From Chitinophagales bacterium (GTDB lineage Bacteria > Bacteroidota > Bacteroidia > Chitinophagales > CAIOSU01), in assembly GCA_040877935.1 (NCBI GenBank), contig JBBDNB010000001.1, positions 1 through 64,000 on the forward strand: 64,000 bases of DNA. The letters run 5' to 3'. Position 1 is the stretch's first letter. Each line of letters opens with the position of its first letter. Below the pieces are notes generated by a model. The model was not told where the DNA came from. It saw nothing but the letters and a program-made list of their open reading frames with translations, and did no database searches. The position numbers and the translations under genes were made by a program. Positions 42,540 to 52,480 of this stretch are shown piece by piece.

Positions 42540-44435
42540 CTATTCTACAGGTATTTGAATATGGGACCGCAAATCGTTACTTCGGTGAATTTTCCATTCT
42601 GCAATGGCTTTATGCATCACGGCAAAATGAGACTTATCCGCAGCGGCAAGTGACACAGCCAGGCGGTGACCTTTTGGAACCCGATATGAAATAGGCAGCA
42701 GATCTATCACCAGTTTTTCAGGTGAATTGATTTCCATTGGTGAAGCGTTTTCCTGCAAGTAGGTATGGCAGGGAACAGCATCTTTATATGGGCAGTCGTC
42801 AGCCGGGGAAACTTTTCTGTGTATGCCCCGAATCAACCCCTCGGTGATATAGCGCACTTTTCCATCAGGAGCTATTTCTTCAAGGTAAACATGAAAATTC
42901 CCATCGGGTTGATCTGAGCTGATCAAAAGATTTGCAATGGGATGGCCAGAAATTGTCAAATCCTCATCAAGTGGTTCAGAATGGTAGATCATCAGTTTTT
43001 CTTGCTGTTCTTTTCTGTCGGGATAAACATGCGGAGTTTTCAGCATGCCGATCATGGATTTCCAACGAGAATCATCTCCTGTGAGTGCCGTTGTGTCGGC
43101 TACATAAACATCAAATGCTTCCTCGGATTCCGGAGCTGATTCAGAAAGTTTTTGCTCCTCATTGAAATACAATTTGATTTCCTCTTTAGTTTTGGGCGGC
43201 CAGCTTTCGCTTGATTTCCATTTTTCTTCCCCTACGGTATAATAATGGATTTTGGGTTCATCGTACAATCCATTTTCCATTCCCTTTAAATGATAATCGA
43301 AGAATTTCAGAAATTCTGCTGTGTGATTGAAGCCGGCCTCTGATGGTGCATAGGGACTGCAATTGTATTTGCCACCGTGTTCCCAGGGACCCAAAGTCAA
43401 TTTGTTTTCAGGATTGCTCAGGGTCAGGTGTCTTTTGATGCAGGAGTGCTGATAATCACCGTCCATCCAGCCACTGTAGGAATACACAGCAGCACCTGAA
43501 GCATCCACTTTATCTGCATAGTGGTGCGGACTGAAAACATCAGAACTGGAAACTACTCCACTTGTTGGGGCCTGATCGCGATATTCTACGCCTTCTGAAG
43601 TTTCACTGACCTGCAGGTTTTCCTTGTGGTCTTCAAGCGCATTTCTAAAAGTTTTGCGCTTGTTGTCAGTTTTAACCCTTGCCACTCCCTTTACCAGCAA
43701 TTTTGCTATAAAACCACCTCTTGGCAATTTGCTCTGGTCTAATTTGGCATTGAAAGCGCCCCAATTTTTCACAAAAAATTCATGGAAAATACCTCCCGGA
43801 AAAGCAATGTCCTCATACACATCAAAGAGGGAATACAGCAAAATTACAGCTTCCACTGCCGGATGCTGGTTAATGGTCAAAAACTCGGCTGTAGTACCAC
43901 TATAAGAAGCGCCAATAGCCCCTACTTTTCCGCTTGACCATTCCTGCTCAATGATCCAATCTACTATTTCCGCTCCGTCTTTGATCTCATCCATTGTCCA
44001 GGGATAAGCACGGTTTCCAAAAGATGCGCCCGAACCACGCGAGTCAACATTGACAACTGCATAACCCTGGGCTACAATGTCCTTGATGATTTTTCCCTGT
44101 CGCCCGATCAGGCCTTTGGTAAACATACTGAAGGGCCACCTAAGTTGTGGTCTACGCCAGTAGCGTGTTTGGTGCATAATGGCCGGTATCTTCTTATCAG
44201 CTTCCAGTTTTTTTGGCAAATAAAGGTCAACAGCAATTTTCACACTGTCACGCATGGTGATGTAATAAGTGTGGTAATCAATTCCCTTGTATTCAGCCTT
44301 ATGTTCATAGGGGTAGGGAGTCAAAGTGCCTGAGGCAGTGTCGGTGGCTGTGGCTTTTTTGCCGGGAACAGCATTTGCAATAAAAAATTGGAATAGTAAT
44401 ACTAATGCCAAAAGGCTGGAATAGTTGGGGTTCAT
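42540..44435 (-). CDS. secreted CocE/NonD-family hydrolase (X-Pro dipeptidyl-peptidase-like)
   Basis: The 631-residue serine hydrolase has a signal peptide (LLALVLLFQFFIANA). The nucleophile motif GAIGASYSGTTAEFL sits in an alpha/beta core, and IMHQTRYWRRPQL and VDSRGSGASFGNRAYPW lie in the N-terminal part, as in CocE and X-prolyl dipeptidyl peptidases. The C-terminal 200 residues form a jelly-roll-like domain (VYLEEIAPDGKVRYITEGL, YRVPKGHRLAVSLAAADKSHF). It is likely periplasmic, and the natural substrate is unknown. It is monocistronic. Confidence 0.88.
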   Translation of the reverse strand: MNPNYSSLLALVLLFQFFIANAVPGKKATATDTASGTLTPYPYEHKAEYKGIDYHTYYITMRDSVKIAVDLYLPKKLEADKKIPAIMHQTRYWRRPQLRWPFSMFTKGLIGRQGKIIKDIVAQGYAVVNVDSRGSGASFGNRAYPWTMDEIKDGAEIVDWIIEQEWSSGKVGAIGASYSGTTAEFLTINQHPAVEAVILLYSLFDVYEDIAFPGGIFHEFFVKNWGAFNAKLDQSKLPRGGFIAKLLVKGVARVKTDNKRKTFRNALEDHKENLQVSETSEGVEYRDQAPTSGVVSSSDVFSPHHYADKVDASGAAVYSYSGWMDGDYQHSCIKRHLTLSNPENKLTLGPWEHGGKYNCSPYAPSEAGFNHTAEFLKFFDYHLKGMENGLYDEPKIHYYTVGEEKWKSSESWPPKTKEEIKLYFNEEQKLSESAPESEEAFDVYVADTTALTGDDSRWKSMIGMLKTPHVYPDRKEQQEKLMIYHSEPLDEDLTISGHPIANLLISSDQPDGNFHVYLEEIAPDGKVRYITEGLIRGIHRKVSPADDCPYKDAVPCHTYLQENASPMEINSPEKLVIDLLPISYRVPKGHRLAVSLAAADKSHFAVMHKAIAEWKIHRSNDLRSHIQIPVE

Positions 44436-44534
44436 TGATTGGTTTTTTTTGACTTTCTACCTTGAAAAATATTTCAGTAACCTAATGTGTTTTAGGAAAG
44501 GGCAAATATTATAAGGCAAACATTCGAAATTAAT

Positions 44535-44888
44535 TTATTTATCATTGTTTGAATCGAGCAATATAGACACTTCTTCCTTTAGCTTAGACAGATCATTAAT
44601 TACAATACTCCAAACCAGATTGTCAGAAATTTTGTCATAACCGTGTATTATCCTGTTGCGGGTTCCAACAATTTTACGGGCATTTTTCAGATTGAAATTT
44701 TTGTCTTTCTTTAATATTCTATTGGTTGCCTCGCCTATGATTTCTATATTTCTTTCTATTGCTCTTTTGGTTTTGATATCAGACAGATACTCTTCAAATT
44801 TTCTGGGTCTATTTTCATAATAGCTTTCAATCTCTTTAATAGACTGAAATATATCATAAAGCCAGGTTTTGATCTCATTATCCACCAT
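44535..44888 (-). CDS. hepT: HepT-like HEPN toxin (DUF86)
   Basis: The 117-residue protein is the HEPN partner of an MNT-HEPN toxin-antitoxin pair. The catalytic RX4HXY motif is visible in GTRNRIIHGYDK (R77, H82, Y84); the tyrosine is the site AMPylated by the antitoxin in studied homologs. The ERNIEIIGEATNRIL segment is characteristic of the family. The start chosen is the internal ATG at 44,888, because upstream residues are out of family. It then overlaps the MNT stop by 11 bases. Confidence 0.88.
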   Translation of the reverse strand: MVDNEIKTWLYDIFQSIKEIESYYENRPRKFEEYLSDIKTKRAIERNIEIIGEATNRILKKDKNFNLKNARKIVGTRNRIIHGYDKISDNLVWSIVINDLSKLKEEVSILLDSNNDK

Positions 44889-45180
44889 AGATAAGTCGTT
44901 TTGATGCGTCAATAGATTCTCGCAGGTATGGGTTTTTAATAGCCTTATTTTCCAAAAGGTCAACCTGTCTTTTCAGCAACTTTTCAAGTGCATCTTTTAA
45001 ATCAAAATAGTTGTCGGCATAGTCATACAAGTCTATATTTGAAAAATCCACTAAAAAATCCACATCACTGGATTTTTTGAATTTTTCAGTCAACACTGAG
45101 CCAAAGACAAACATCTTATCTACTTTATGTTTCTTACATAAGACCCTTATCTTATCTATATTTTTATCAATAACACTCAT
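44878..45180 (-). CDS. mntA: MntA-like nucleotidyltransferase antitoxin
   Basis: The 100-residue minimal nucleotidyltransferase has the GSx10DxD motif (G27, S28, D39, D41 in FGSVLTEKFKKSSDVDFLVDF). It is typical of the antitoxin that AMPylates HepT to disarm it. It lies directly upstream of hepT on the same strand with an 11-base overlap, the normal order. Confidence 0.88.
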   Translation of the reverse strand: MSVIDKNIDKIRVLCKKHKVDKMFVFGSVLTEKFKKSSDVDFLVDFSNIDLYDYADNYFDLKDALEKLLKRQVDLLENKAIKNPYLRESIDASKRLIYGG

Positions 45181-45251
45181 TGAAGAGCTGAAATTTTTAA
45201 ACTTAAAGACTCATTCACTGATTCAAAATTAGCAAAAAAACAGTTATGCTT

Positions 45252-46274
45252 TCAATCCTCCCAATGCACCACAAGTTTCCCAATAGATTGTCTTGACTCG
45301 AGATATTCATGGGCTTTGGCCAATTCACTGGCCTTAAATTCTCCACCAACAGTTGGATTCAGCTCTCCCTTTTGGGAAAGTTCTACCACTTGTTGCATAC
45401 AATGTTGCAACAACTCAGGTTTGTCGTCACCTATATGAAGCATATTCACACCGATCAAAGAAATAGAGCGCATCAGCAAAACAATGGGCGACCACAGGCC
45501 AAATCCGGCAGCAACTTTTAATTTGTGTAGCGGACTTTTTGAATCGGTCATGCTACTGCCACCATACATGATCATGCTTCCTCCTGAGTTGAGTAAATTG
45601 ACTCCCTTGCGAACGGATATACCTCCAACCGGATCAAACACAGCATCCAGTTTTCCCGCCCAGCCCTCTTTTTTCAGAACCTTTTCAAAATCCTGGTTTC
45701 GATAATCGATACACAGGTCAACACCCTGCTGTTTAAGATATTCATGCTTGTGGGGACTGGCAGTACCGGCAATGATACAGCCTCTTCTTTTGGCCAATTG
45801 TACCAGGGCTGTACCCACTCCTCCGGCAGCTGCATGGATTAAAATCCGATCGCCTTTGTGTAATTTTTTGCATTCCTCAAAAGCATACCAGGCCGTGCTA
45901 TACTGTGTGGCCAAAGCGACTGCTTTTCCTGTGGGCAAATCCTCATTAATGGGCACAACAGCAATTTCAGGCGACAGGATATGACTGGCATAGGCACCAA
46001 ATCGGGTAAAAGTAAGTACCCTGTCACCGGGCTTCACTGTTGTTACATTTTTTCCAACTGCTTCAACATGCCCCACGGCTTCATAACCAATGACAGTTGG
46101 CAGTGGTGGGCAATCGCGATATAAACCCAAACGCGCCATCACATCGGCATAATTCAGCCCAAAGGCTTCGGTTTTTATCAGTACCTGCTCATCTTCCGGA
46201 GCAGGTAAATTGTAATCGCGCAGTTCAAATGCGCTGTCTGCTTTGCCATTTTTTACAAGATAAAAGGCTTTCAT
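45252..46274 (-). CDS. zinc-independent MDR-family oxidoreductase (quinone reductase/VAT1-like)
   Basis: The 340-residue protein carries the medium-chain reductase fold. The N-terminal EDEQVLIKTEAFGLNYADVMARLG is as in quinone reductases, without structural zinc cysteines. The NADPH motif is IHAAAGGVGTALVQLAKRRG, and there is a catalytic-domain segment PTVIGYEAVGHVEAVG. The family reduces quinones or related enones. I chose ATG 46,274 because the 11 upstream residues are not conserved. It overlaps the dsbD stop by 4 bases, so it is translationally coupled to dsbD. Confidence 0.85.
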   Translation of the reverse strand: MKAFYLVKNGKADSAFELRDYNLPAPEDEQVLIKTEAFGLNYADVMARLGLYRDCPPLPTVIGYEAVGHVEAVGKNVTTVKPGDRVLTFTRFGAYASHILSPEIAVVPINEDLPTGKAVALATQYSTAWYAFEECKKLHKGDRILIHAAAGGVGTALVQLAKRRGCIIAGTASPHKHEYLKQQGVDLCIDYRNQDFEKVLKKEGWAGKLDAVFDPVGGISVRKGVNLLNSGGSMIMYGGSSMTDSKSPLHKLKVAAGFGLWSPIVLLMRSISLIGVNMLHIGDDKPELLQHCMQQVVELSQKGELNPTVGGEFKASELAKAHEYLESRQSIGKLVVHWED

Positions 46275-48727
46275 GGTGTTGGATTTTGAAATGCGTTCAA
46301 ACCACAATTCAAGAATGCAGCATATTCCGATGCATCGGGCATATAACCCACAGGCGTATTAAGCAACTGCTCATCTGGGCTGAGCAAAGCATAATAGGGT
46401 TGTGAATTGTTGTTGAAATTAAGCGTCTGGAAATAGCTCCATTTGTTGCCTATGGTTTTGAGTTGTCGCTGCCGGTTTTTTTGCTGCACATAAATTTGCT
46501 CTTCTTCAGGCAGTTCCGTCCGGTCATCCACATAAAGCGAAATCAATACAAATTCTTCACTTAAAATTTTATATACTGCCGGATCTACCCATACATTTTC
46601 CTCCATTCTGCGGCAATTCACACAGGCCCAACCTGTGAAATCGAGCATTACGGGTTTATTTTCAGCGCGTGCTACAGCCATGCCTTCTTCATAATCTTTG
46701 TAGCAGGGTAGGTTCAATGGACATTGTGATTCCTGCTCATAAAGACTATAAAACATAGGTGGTGGAAATCCGCTGAGCAATTGTAAATTGGCATATTTGG
46801 TATTGGTCAAACCGGGAATTAAATAAAGTACAAAAGCCACGGTAATCGCACCAAGCGCTACTCTGCCCATACTTAGTTTTTTAATGGGGCTGTCGTGCGG
46901 AAATTTCAATTTGCCAAAAAGATACAAAGCCATTAATACGCCAATAACAATCCAAATACCAAAGAAAATTTCTCTTTTGAGAATGCCCCAATGTGAAACC
47001 AAATCAGCATTTGAAAGAAATTTCACAGCCAGCCCCAGCTCTAAAAATCCCAGCACAACTTTTACGGAATTTAACCAGCCACCACTTTTGGGCAAGGTAT
47101 TCAACCAGCCGGGAAATGCAGCAAACAAAGCAAATGGCAAAGCCAAAGCCAGTCCGAATCCGCCCATTCCGGCAGACAATTGCATGGCACCTCCATCAGA
47201 GGACAATGCCCCTGCCAGCAAGGATCCCAAAATAGGGCCGGTGCAGGAAAATGAAACCAATGCGAGGGTAACGGCCATAAAGAATATCCCAACGATTCCG
47301 CCCACATCAGAAGCGGAATCCATTTTATTGGTCAATGCGCTGGGCAAAGTAAGTTCGTAATAGCCGAAAAATGACCCAGCAAAAAAGATAAAAATCAGGA
47401 AGAAGGCTACATTCAAATACACATTGGTCGATATTTCATTTAAAATATCGGGATTGATGGAATCGAGAAAATGAAAGGGCAGGCTTAGGATCAAATAAAT
47501 GCCAAAAATGAAAAATCCGTAAATGGTGGCATTGACAATACCCTTTTTTTTGTCTTCGCTACCCTTGGTAAAAAAACTGACCGTAAGCGGAATCATGGGA
47601 AAAACACACGGGGTCAGCAGTGCTACTAAACCGCCCAGAAATCCGAGAAAAAACAGATTGAGCAGGCCTTTTTTTTTATCCTGATCTTTGGGATCTACCT
47701 CTCCTTCTATGCCACATTGTTTAGCAGGATTGTCTAAATCCAATCCTTCAATGCGCAATGCAGCAGCATCTGACAACAGTGATGCGTCAATTTCATTGCC
47801 AATATCATCGCCCAGTGCAGTGTAATTTTTTGCAGGAATGGCCTCGAAATCTATGGATTGGGGTGGAAGACAGCGGGTATCATCGCAGGTCATATATTCC
47901 AAAAACCCGCTGATTTTTTCATCGGCATTGCTGACTTTTATTTTTTGGGTGAATTCAGCAGATTTTCCAAATTTCAAAAGCTCCATTTGAAAAATCTCAT
48001 CAAAGCCCTTTTTACTTTCTGGAGAAAGCTCTGTGGTATTTTCAATCAAGCTAAAATGAGCAGCCGTATCAAAATTAAAAGAAGTTGGAACAGGCCCACC
48101 TTCATCTATAAACTGTGAGTACAAATACCAATTTTCATCCATTTCGGCCCGGAAAATCAATTCGTATATTTCAGGTTGTCCCGTTTTTTTGAGCTCAATA
48201 TTCCACTTTACCGGTTCCAGGAAACCACTTTCATTGCCCTCTTCCGATGCTCCCGATTTGCTTTTGCTCAGGTCAAATTCAAAACCAACAAGCTGTGGTG
48301 GCAAGCAGCGGGTGTCATCACAGGTCATGTATTCCAGTTCACCGCTGATTTTCTTTGCTTTTTTGCCCACAACTACTTTTTGGGAAAAGCGGGCAGTTTT
48401 GCCAAATTTTTTCAGGTCAATGCCAAATATTTCGTCAAAGCCTTCTTTTTCAATTTCCCCACTTTCGCTGGCCTTGCCGATCAATTGCACATGCTTGTTT
48501 TCAGAAAAACTAAAAGTAGTCGGGACCGGTCCTTCATCGCTAATGAATTGCCCATAAACATACCAGCCCTCGTCCAATTTTACGTCAAAATGAAGCAGAA
48601 AGGTATCGGCTGATATTTGCTCCGTTTCAAAACTCCATTTAGCAGGTTCTAAAACTTGTGCTGAAGCAGCAGAGAAGCAGAAAATCATTAACAACCCAAT
48701 AAGGGTATAATGCGCAAATTTTCTCAT
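46271..48727 (-). CDS. dsbD: thiol:disulfide interchange protein DsbD with two N-terminal alpha domains
   Basis: The 818-residue membrane protein moves reducing power from cytosolic thioredoxin to periplasmic proteins. It has a signal peptide and two consecutive DsbD-alpha-like domains (residues about 25-150 and 170-300), both with the YMTCDDTRCLPPQ motif. A transmembrane DsbD-beta domain follows with LLTPCVFPMIPLTVSFF and SFSCTGPILGSLLAGAL. Last is a C-terminal thioredoxin domain with CxxC in FTGWACVNCRRMEENVW. The duplicated alpha domain is common in Bacteroidota. It is cotranscribed with the downstream MDR gene. Confidence 0.9.
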   Translation of the reverse strand: MRKFAHYTLIGLLMIFCFSAASAQVLEPAKWSFETEQISADTFLLHFDVKLDEGWYVYGQFISDEGPVPTTFSFSENKHVQLIGKASESGEIEKEGFDEIFGIDLKKFGKTARFSQKVVVGKKAKKISGELEYMTCDDTRCLPPQLVGFEFDLSKSKSGASEEGNESGFLEPVKWNIELKKTGQPEIYELIFRAEMDENWYLYSQFIDEGGPVPTSFNFDTAAHFSLIENTTELSPESKKGFDEIFQMELLKFGKSAEFTQKIKVSNADEKISGFLEYMTCDDTRCLPPQSIDFEAIPAKNYTALGDDIGNEIDASLLSDAAALRIEGLDLDNPAKQCGIEGEVDPKDQDKKKGLLNLFFLGFLGGLVALLTPCVFPMIPLTVSFFTKGSEDKKKGIVNATIYGFFIFGIYLILSLPFHFLDSINPDILNEISTNVYLNVAFFLIFIFFAGSFFGYYELTLPSALTNKMDSASDVGGIVGIFFMAVTLALVSFSCTGPILGSLLAGALSSDGGAMQLSAGMGGFGLALALPFALFAAFPGWLNTLPKSGGWLNSVKVVLGFLELGLAVKFLSNADLVSHWGILKREIFFGIWIVIGVLMALYLFGKLKFPHDSPIKKLSMGRVALGAITVAFVLYLIPGLTNTKYANLQLLSGFPPPMFYSLYEQESQCPLNLPCYKDYEEGMAVARAENKPVMLDFTGWACVNCRRMEENVWVDPAVYKILSEEFVLISLYVDDRTELPEEEQIYVQQKNRQRQLKTIGNKWSYFQTLNFNNNSQPYYALLSPDEQLLNTPVGYMPDASEYAAFLNCGLNAFQNPTP

Positions 48728-48878
48728 TACAATATTATTTTGAGTCGAAATTAGCGAAAAGCAAAGTAATAATCTGTTAATCGCTGTTAACCCGAATTTC
48801 TGAGCGTATGTTTGAGCAAAAAAAAGAATGGGAATAATGAATTTTGATCGATAGTATATTGTCTTAATTGAATAAATC

Positions 48879-49079
48879 TCACATCCACTTATAATATCTC
48901 GCTCCTTTTAGCACTTCATTTTCAGGGCTTAAAATACTGTGCTTCAGTTCTTTTTTGTGTAATCCCTCGTATGTATCAAAGTCTAAAGCAGCGCTTTGTT
49001 CTAATACAGCAAACAATTCAACAGGTTCAATTACTGATTTCCAATCCTTTTCAACAGCAACTTCAAATACTAAAGCCAA
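48879..49079 (-). CDS. small hypothetical protein or gene fragment
   Basis: The 66-residue frame (VFEVAVEKDWKSVIEPVELF and AALDFDTYEGLHKKEL) has a plausible amino-acid mix but no recognised domain. It lies in the gap between dsbD and the TMTC-like gene, divergent from the latter. I list it with low confidence because it could be a chance frame or the C-terminal remnant of a lost gene. No clear promoter was identified. Confidence 0.3.
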   Translation of the reverse strand: MALVFEVAVEKDWKSVIEPVELFAVLEQSAALDFDTYEGLHKKELKHSILSPENEVLKGARYYKWM

Positions 49080-49148
49080 AAACAGCTTGTTTGTAGCGAA
49101 AAATAAAAGGATTTTATATTTTGTGCCCTGTAAGTATTAACTAAAATC

Positions 49149-51320
49149 ATGGGTAAAAAGCATTCCAAAAAGAAAGCTTCAAATAAAAAAGCAGAAAGCA
49201 ACGCTGAGGAAAAGCTGAATTCTGGAGTTGACAAAGCAAAGAAAAGTGGGTTTTTAACGCCATTCAGGCAGCAGGCAATGTTTCTGTTTATTGTCAGTTT
49301 TCTGCTTTTTGCCAATACCATTCCCCACGAATATGCTGTAGATGATACGCTTGTAATTACTAAAAACAAGTTGACCCAGCAGGGTTTTGATGGTATAGGA
49401 AAAATCATGACCACCGATGCCTTTTACGGTTTTTTTGGAGAAGGCTATAAACTTGTTGCCGGAGGGCGTTATCGACCACTTTCTATTGTGACTTTTGCTA
49501 TTGAAAAAGAGTTTTTTGGCAACAACCCGCACATCAGCCACTTTATCAATGTTTTACTATATAGCTTGACAGTAGTTTTACTCTTTTATTTGCTCAGCCT
49601 TTTATTTAAACCTAAAATTCAAAACATAAAGGAACTCAACATTCCATTTCTGGCTGCATTGCTTTTTGCCGCACATCCAATCCACACAGAGGTAGTGGCC
49701 AATATAAAGGGTAGGGATGAGATCATGGGACTACTTGGGGCGCTTGGTATGCTTACATTGGTTTGGAAATATGTTCAAAGCCAAAAAATTCATTTTCTAA
49801 TTGCAGGCATTCTGGTTTATGTTTTGGCTTTATTGTCAAAAGAAAATGCCATTACCTTCCTTGCTGTTGTTCCCCTTACTTTGTTTTTCTTTTCAAAAGC
49901 TAAAATAAAAGATTACCTGATTACAGGCCTTCCGCTCTTGATTGCAGCAGGTGTTTATGTGTATTTGCGGCAGGAATTCAGTGGAGTATCACTCGGAAAA
50001 GAGAGCAGTGAAATCTTAAACAATCCGTTTGTAAATGCTACCCTTGCAGAACGCCTGGCTACGGTATCCTATACTTTTGGCCAGTATTTTAAACTGCTCA
50101 TTATCCCACATCCGCTCACGCATGATTATTATTACAACCAGGTTCCGATACTCGATTGGAGCAGTCCCAAAGCTATTATTTCCTTATTAATTACATTGGC
50201 TGTATTGCTTTATGGATTGGTCAAAATCAAATCAAAAAGCCTGTTTTCATTTAGTATTCTTTATTTTTTCATTACCATTTCTGTAGTCTCAAATGTATTG
50301 TTCTCAGTAGGTATAGCTATGAACGAACGCTTTGTTTATATCCCTTCAGTAGGTTTTTGTCTGCTGCTTGCAGGCTTAATCAGCGGAATAGGGCATTATG
50401 CTGTAAATCGCAGTTTTAAAATCCAGACAGTAGAAAATTCAAAAGCTTATAAAGTGTCGGGGCTAATTGTATTGCTCATACTTGTAGGGTATTCAGCCAA
50501 AACCATTACAAGAAATATGGACTGGAAAAATGATTTCACGCTCTTTGCTGCTGATTATAAAAATTCCCCAAACAGTGCTAAAATTAAAAATGCCTATGGT
50601 GGAGAACTAGCTACCCAGGCAGAAAAAATAAAAGGCACAGCAAAGGAAAAAGAATATTTACGCAAAGCAGAAAAAGTGTTGACAGAAGCATTGGAAATTT
50701 ACCCCAATTATATGAATGCCCATTTGATACTTGGGAATGTGAAGTATAAGCTACATGATGACAAAGAAACTGCCATAAAGCTTTATCAACGTACCATACA
50801 AATGCGCCCAGATTATTACGAAGGCAATTTTAACCTGGCATGTGTACTATTGGAAGACGATAAACCCGAAAAAGCGATTCCATATTTTAAAACGGCTGTA
50901 AAATCAAAGCCTGATAAAATGGAAGCCTGGTACAATCTGGCCGAATCATATTACAAGCTCAATAATGGTGACAGTGCAGTTTATTACTACAAAAAAGCGT
51001 TGCAATTGGCTCCTCAACATGCTCTGATTCATTATAAAATCGGGGTAACTTATGGCAAGGTAATGAATCAATTGGATGAATCAATTAAGTGGTTGAACAG
51101 AGCAATTGAATTGAAACCTGAAAACACAACTTACTATGAAGATTTAGGCGTGGCCTATGGTTTTAAACAAGAATATCAAAAAGCCATTTCAGTTTTCGAA
51201 AAAGGATTGAAAATCAACCCTGAAAACAAGCAGCTGCTGCGCAATTTAGGAGTTACTTATCAGCAGTTGGGACAGGAAAAAAAGGCCACTGAATATTTTC
51301 AAAGGGCAGGGCTTCAATAA
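49149..51320 (+). CDS. TMTC-like membrane glycosyltransferase with C-terminal TPRs
   Basis: The 723-residue protein begins with a basic Lys-rich stretch (GKKHSKKKASNKKAESN), then about ten transmembrane helices with luminal motifs of the PMT/TMTC superfamily: NTIPHEYAVDDTLVITKNKL and the HPIHTEVVANIKGRDE segment. From about residue 510 it has six to seven TPR repeats (AIKLYQRTIQMRPDYYEGNFNLACV, AISVFEKGLKINPENKQLLRN). The architecture matches animal TMTC O-mannosyltransferases (DUF1736-type) and their bacterial relatives. Its likely job is transfer of sugar to an exported protein; substrate and donor are unknown. Confidence 0.83.
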   Translation: MGKKHSKKKASNKKAESNAEEKLNSGVDKAKKSGFLTPFRQQAMFLFIVSFLLFANTIPHEYAVDDTLVITKNKLTQQGFDGIGKIMTTDAFYGFFGEGYKLVAGGRYRPLSIVTFAIEKEFFGNNPHISHFINVLLYSLTVVLLFYLLSLLFKPKIQNIKELNIPFLAALLFAAHPIHTEVVANIKGRDEIMGLLGALGMLTLVWKYVQSQKIHFLIAGILVYVLALLSKENAITFLAVVPLTLFFFSKAKIKDYLITGLPLLIAAGVYVYLRQEFSGVSLGKESSEILNNPFVNATLAERLATVSYTFGQYFKLLIIPHPLTHDYYYNQVPILDWSSPKAIISLLITLAVLLYGLVKIKSKSLFSFSILYFFITISVVSNVLFSVGIAMNERFVYIPSVGFCLLLAGLISGIGHYAVNRSFKIQTVENSKAYKVSGLIVLLILVGYSAKTITRNMDWKNDFTLFAADYKNSPNSAKIKNAYGGELATQAEKIKGTAKEKEYLRKAEKVLTEALEIYPNYMNAHLILGNVKYKLHDDKETAIKLYQRTIQMRPDYYEGNFNLACVLLEDDKPEKAIPYFKTAVKSKPDKMEAWYNLAESYYKLNNGDSAVYYYKKALQLAPQHALIHYKIGVTYGKVMNQLDESIKWLNRAIELKPENTTYYEDLGVAYGFKQEYQKAISVFEKGLKINPENKQLLRNLGVTYQQLGQEKKATEYFQRAGLQ

Positions 51321-51337
51321 TTTTGATCAAGCTTCTA

Positions 51338-52480
51338 TTAGTGCTTCTCAGCAGTGAGTAAAGCGTAGGAATAGGAAAAGCGCGCGCTTTCCGGCACCAT
51401 CAATAAAATACGGTCACCTGCTTTAATTTTATCTTCTCTGAGCAATTCTTCCAACATCAGGTATATAGATGCAGAACCAACATTGCCCACTCGGGTGAGA
51501 TTGGTAAACCATTTTTCTTCGGGAATACAAACGTCATAATCTTTCATACTTTGAACCGCTTTGTCCCAAAAGAACATAGAGGACAAATGGGGTAAAAAGA
51601 AATCAATATCATTTACATTGAAATTGCGTTTATAGCAAATCTCTTTTAGAAATTTAGCCCCTAAATCCGTAATGTTTTTCCCCAGCAATTTCACATCCTG
51701 TTTCATAGCAAACACAGAATGATCCAGCCATTCCTGCGCATTCATAAATTTCCAGCTTTTCAGGGAAGTATCTTTTTCCTTTGTGGAAGCAGCATACATA
51801 CATGTTTCAAACTCATGTGCATAGGAAGTGCCCTCAATCCATTCTATTTTCAAATTCAGTCCTTTGGCAGGTTTAGATTGTAGGAGTGCAGCACCTGCAC
51901 CATCTGAAAGCATCCAGCGCAAGAAATCTTTATCAAAAGCGATTATGGGCAATTGGTCGAGCTTGTTGAGCTTTCCGGTCTCTTCTTCAAAATTTTTCGC
52001 CAACATCATAGGAGAGATCAATTCCGACCCACAGCAAACCGCATTATCGGATTGTTCGCTCAAAACAGACATGTAACCGTATTTCATAGCATGCATTCCT
52101 GAACAGCAAGCCCCTGAGGGAGAAAATAATTCTATGGGAGCAGACCCTAATTCGCCATGCACCATAGAGGTATGTGAGGGCAAGGATTGATCGGGAGCAG
52201 ATGTGCCACATGCAAGGACTTCTATATCCTTTAAGTCAAAATCTTTACTTTGAAGTTGGCGGATGGCTTCTGCTGTGAGTTGTGCATTGTTGTGGGAAAA
52301 ATTACCTTCTTTATCAACAACATAATGCCTTGTTTTTATTCCATTGTTTCTGAGAATAATCCTGCGCGCACGCGATGCCTTACCATCTATCTTGCCTAGA
52401 TGATCTTCTATTTCGTCATTTCCAACCGGTGAATTGGGTAGAAATTTGGATATTTTAGTTATGAATACCTGCTTTGTCAA
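51338..52480 (-). CDS. darB: DarB-like beta-ketoacyl synthase III of flexirubin/dialkylresorcinol synthesis
   Basis: The 380-residue thiolase-fold enzyme resembles FabH/KAS III. The nucleophile is C125 in SPSGACCSGMHAMKYG, and a His (FFLPHLSS) and Asn (VGNVGSASIYLML) complete the site. The context (DarA nearby, ammonia-lyase and ACP downstream) identifies it as the DarB-type ketosynthase that joins a beta-ketoacyl intermediate in dialkylresorcinol and flexirubin pathways. It faces the FAD-enzyme gene divergently across a 268-base gap that likely contains promoters for both. Confidence 0.8.
   Translation of the reverse strand: MTKQVFITKISKFLPNSPVGNDEIEDHLGKIDGKASRARRIILRNNGIKTRHYVVDKEGNFSHNNAQLTAEAIRQLQSKDFDLKDIEVLACGTSAPDQSLPSHTSMVHGELGSAPIELFSPSGACCSGMHAMKYGYMSVLSEQSDNAVCCGSELISPMMLAKNFEEETGKLNKLDQLPIIAFDKDFLRWMLSDGAGAALLQSKPAKGLNLKIEWIEGTSYAHEFETCMYAASTKEKDTSLKSWKFMNAQEWLDHSVFAMKQDVKLLGKNITDLGAKFLKEICYKRNFNVNDIDFFLPHLSSMFFWDKAVQSMKDYDVCIPEEKWFTNLTRVGNVGSASIYLMLEELLREDKIKAGDRILLMVPESARFSYSYALLTAEKH

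Noticed and set aside
49070-49414. 114-residue minus-strand frame
   Set aside because: It is antisense to the start of the TMTC-like gene and shows no conserved features.
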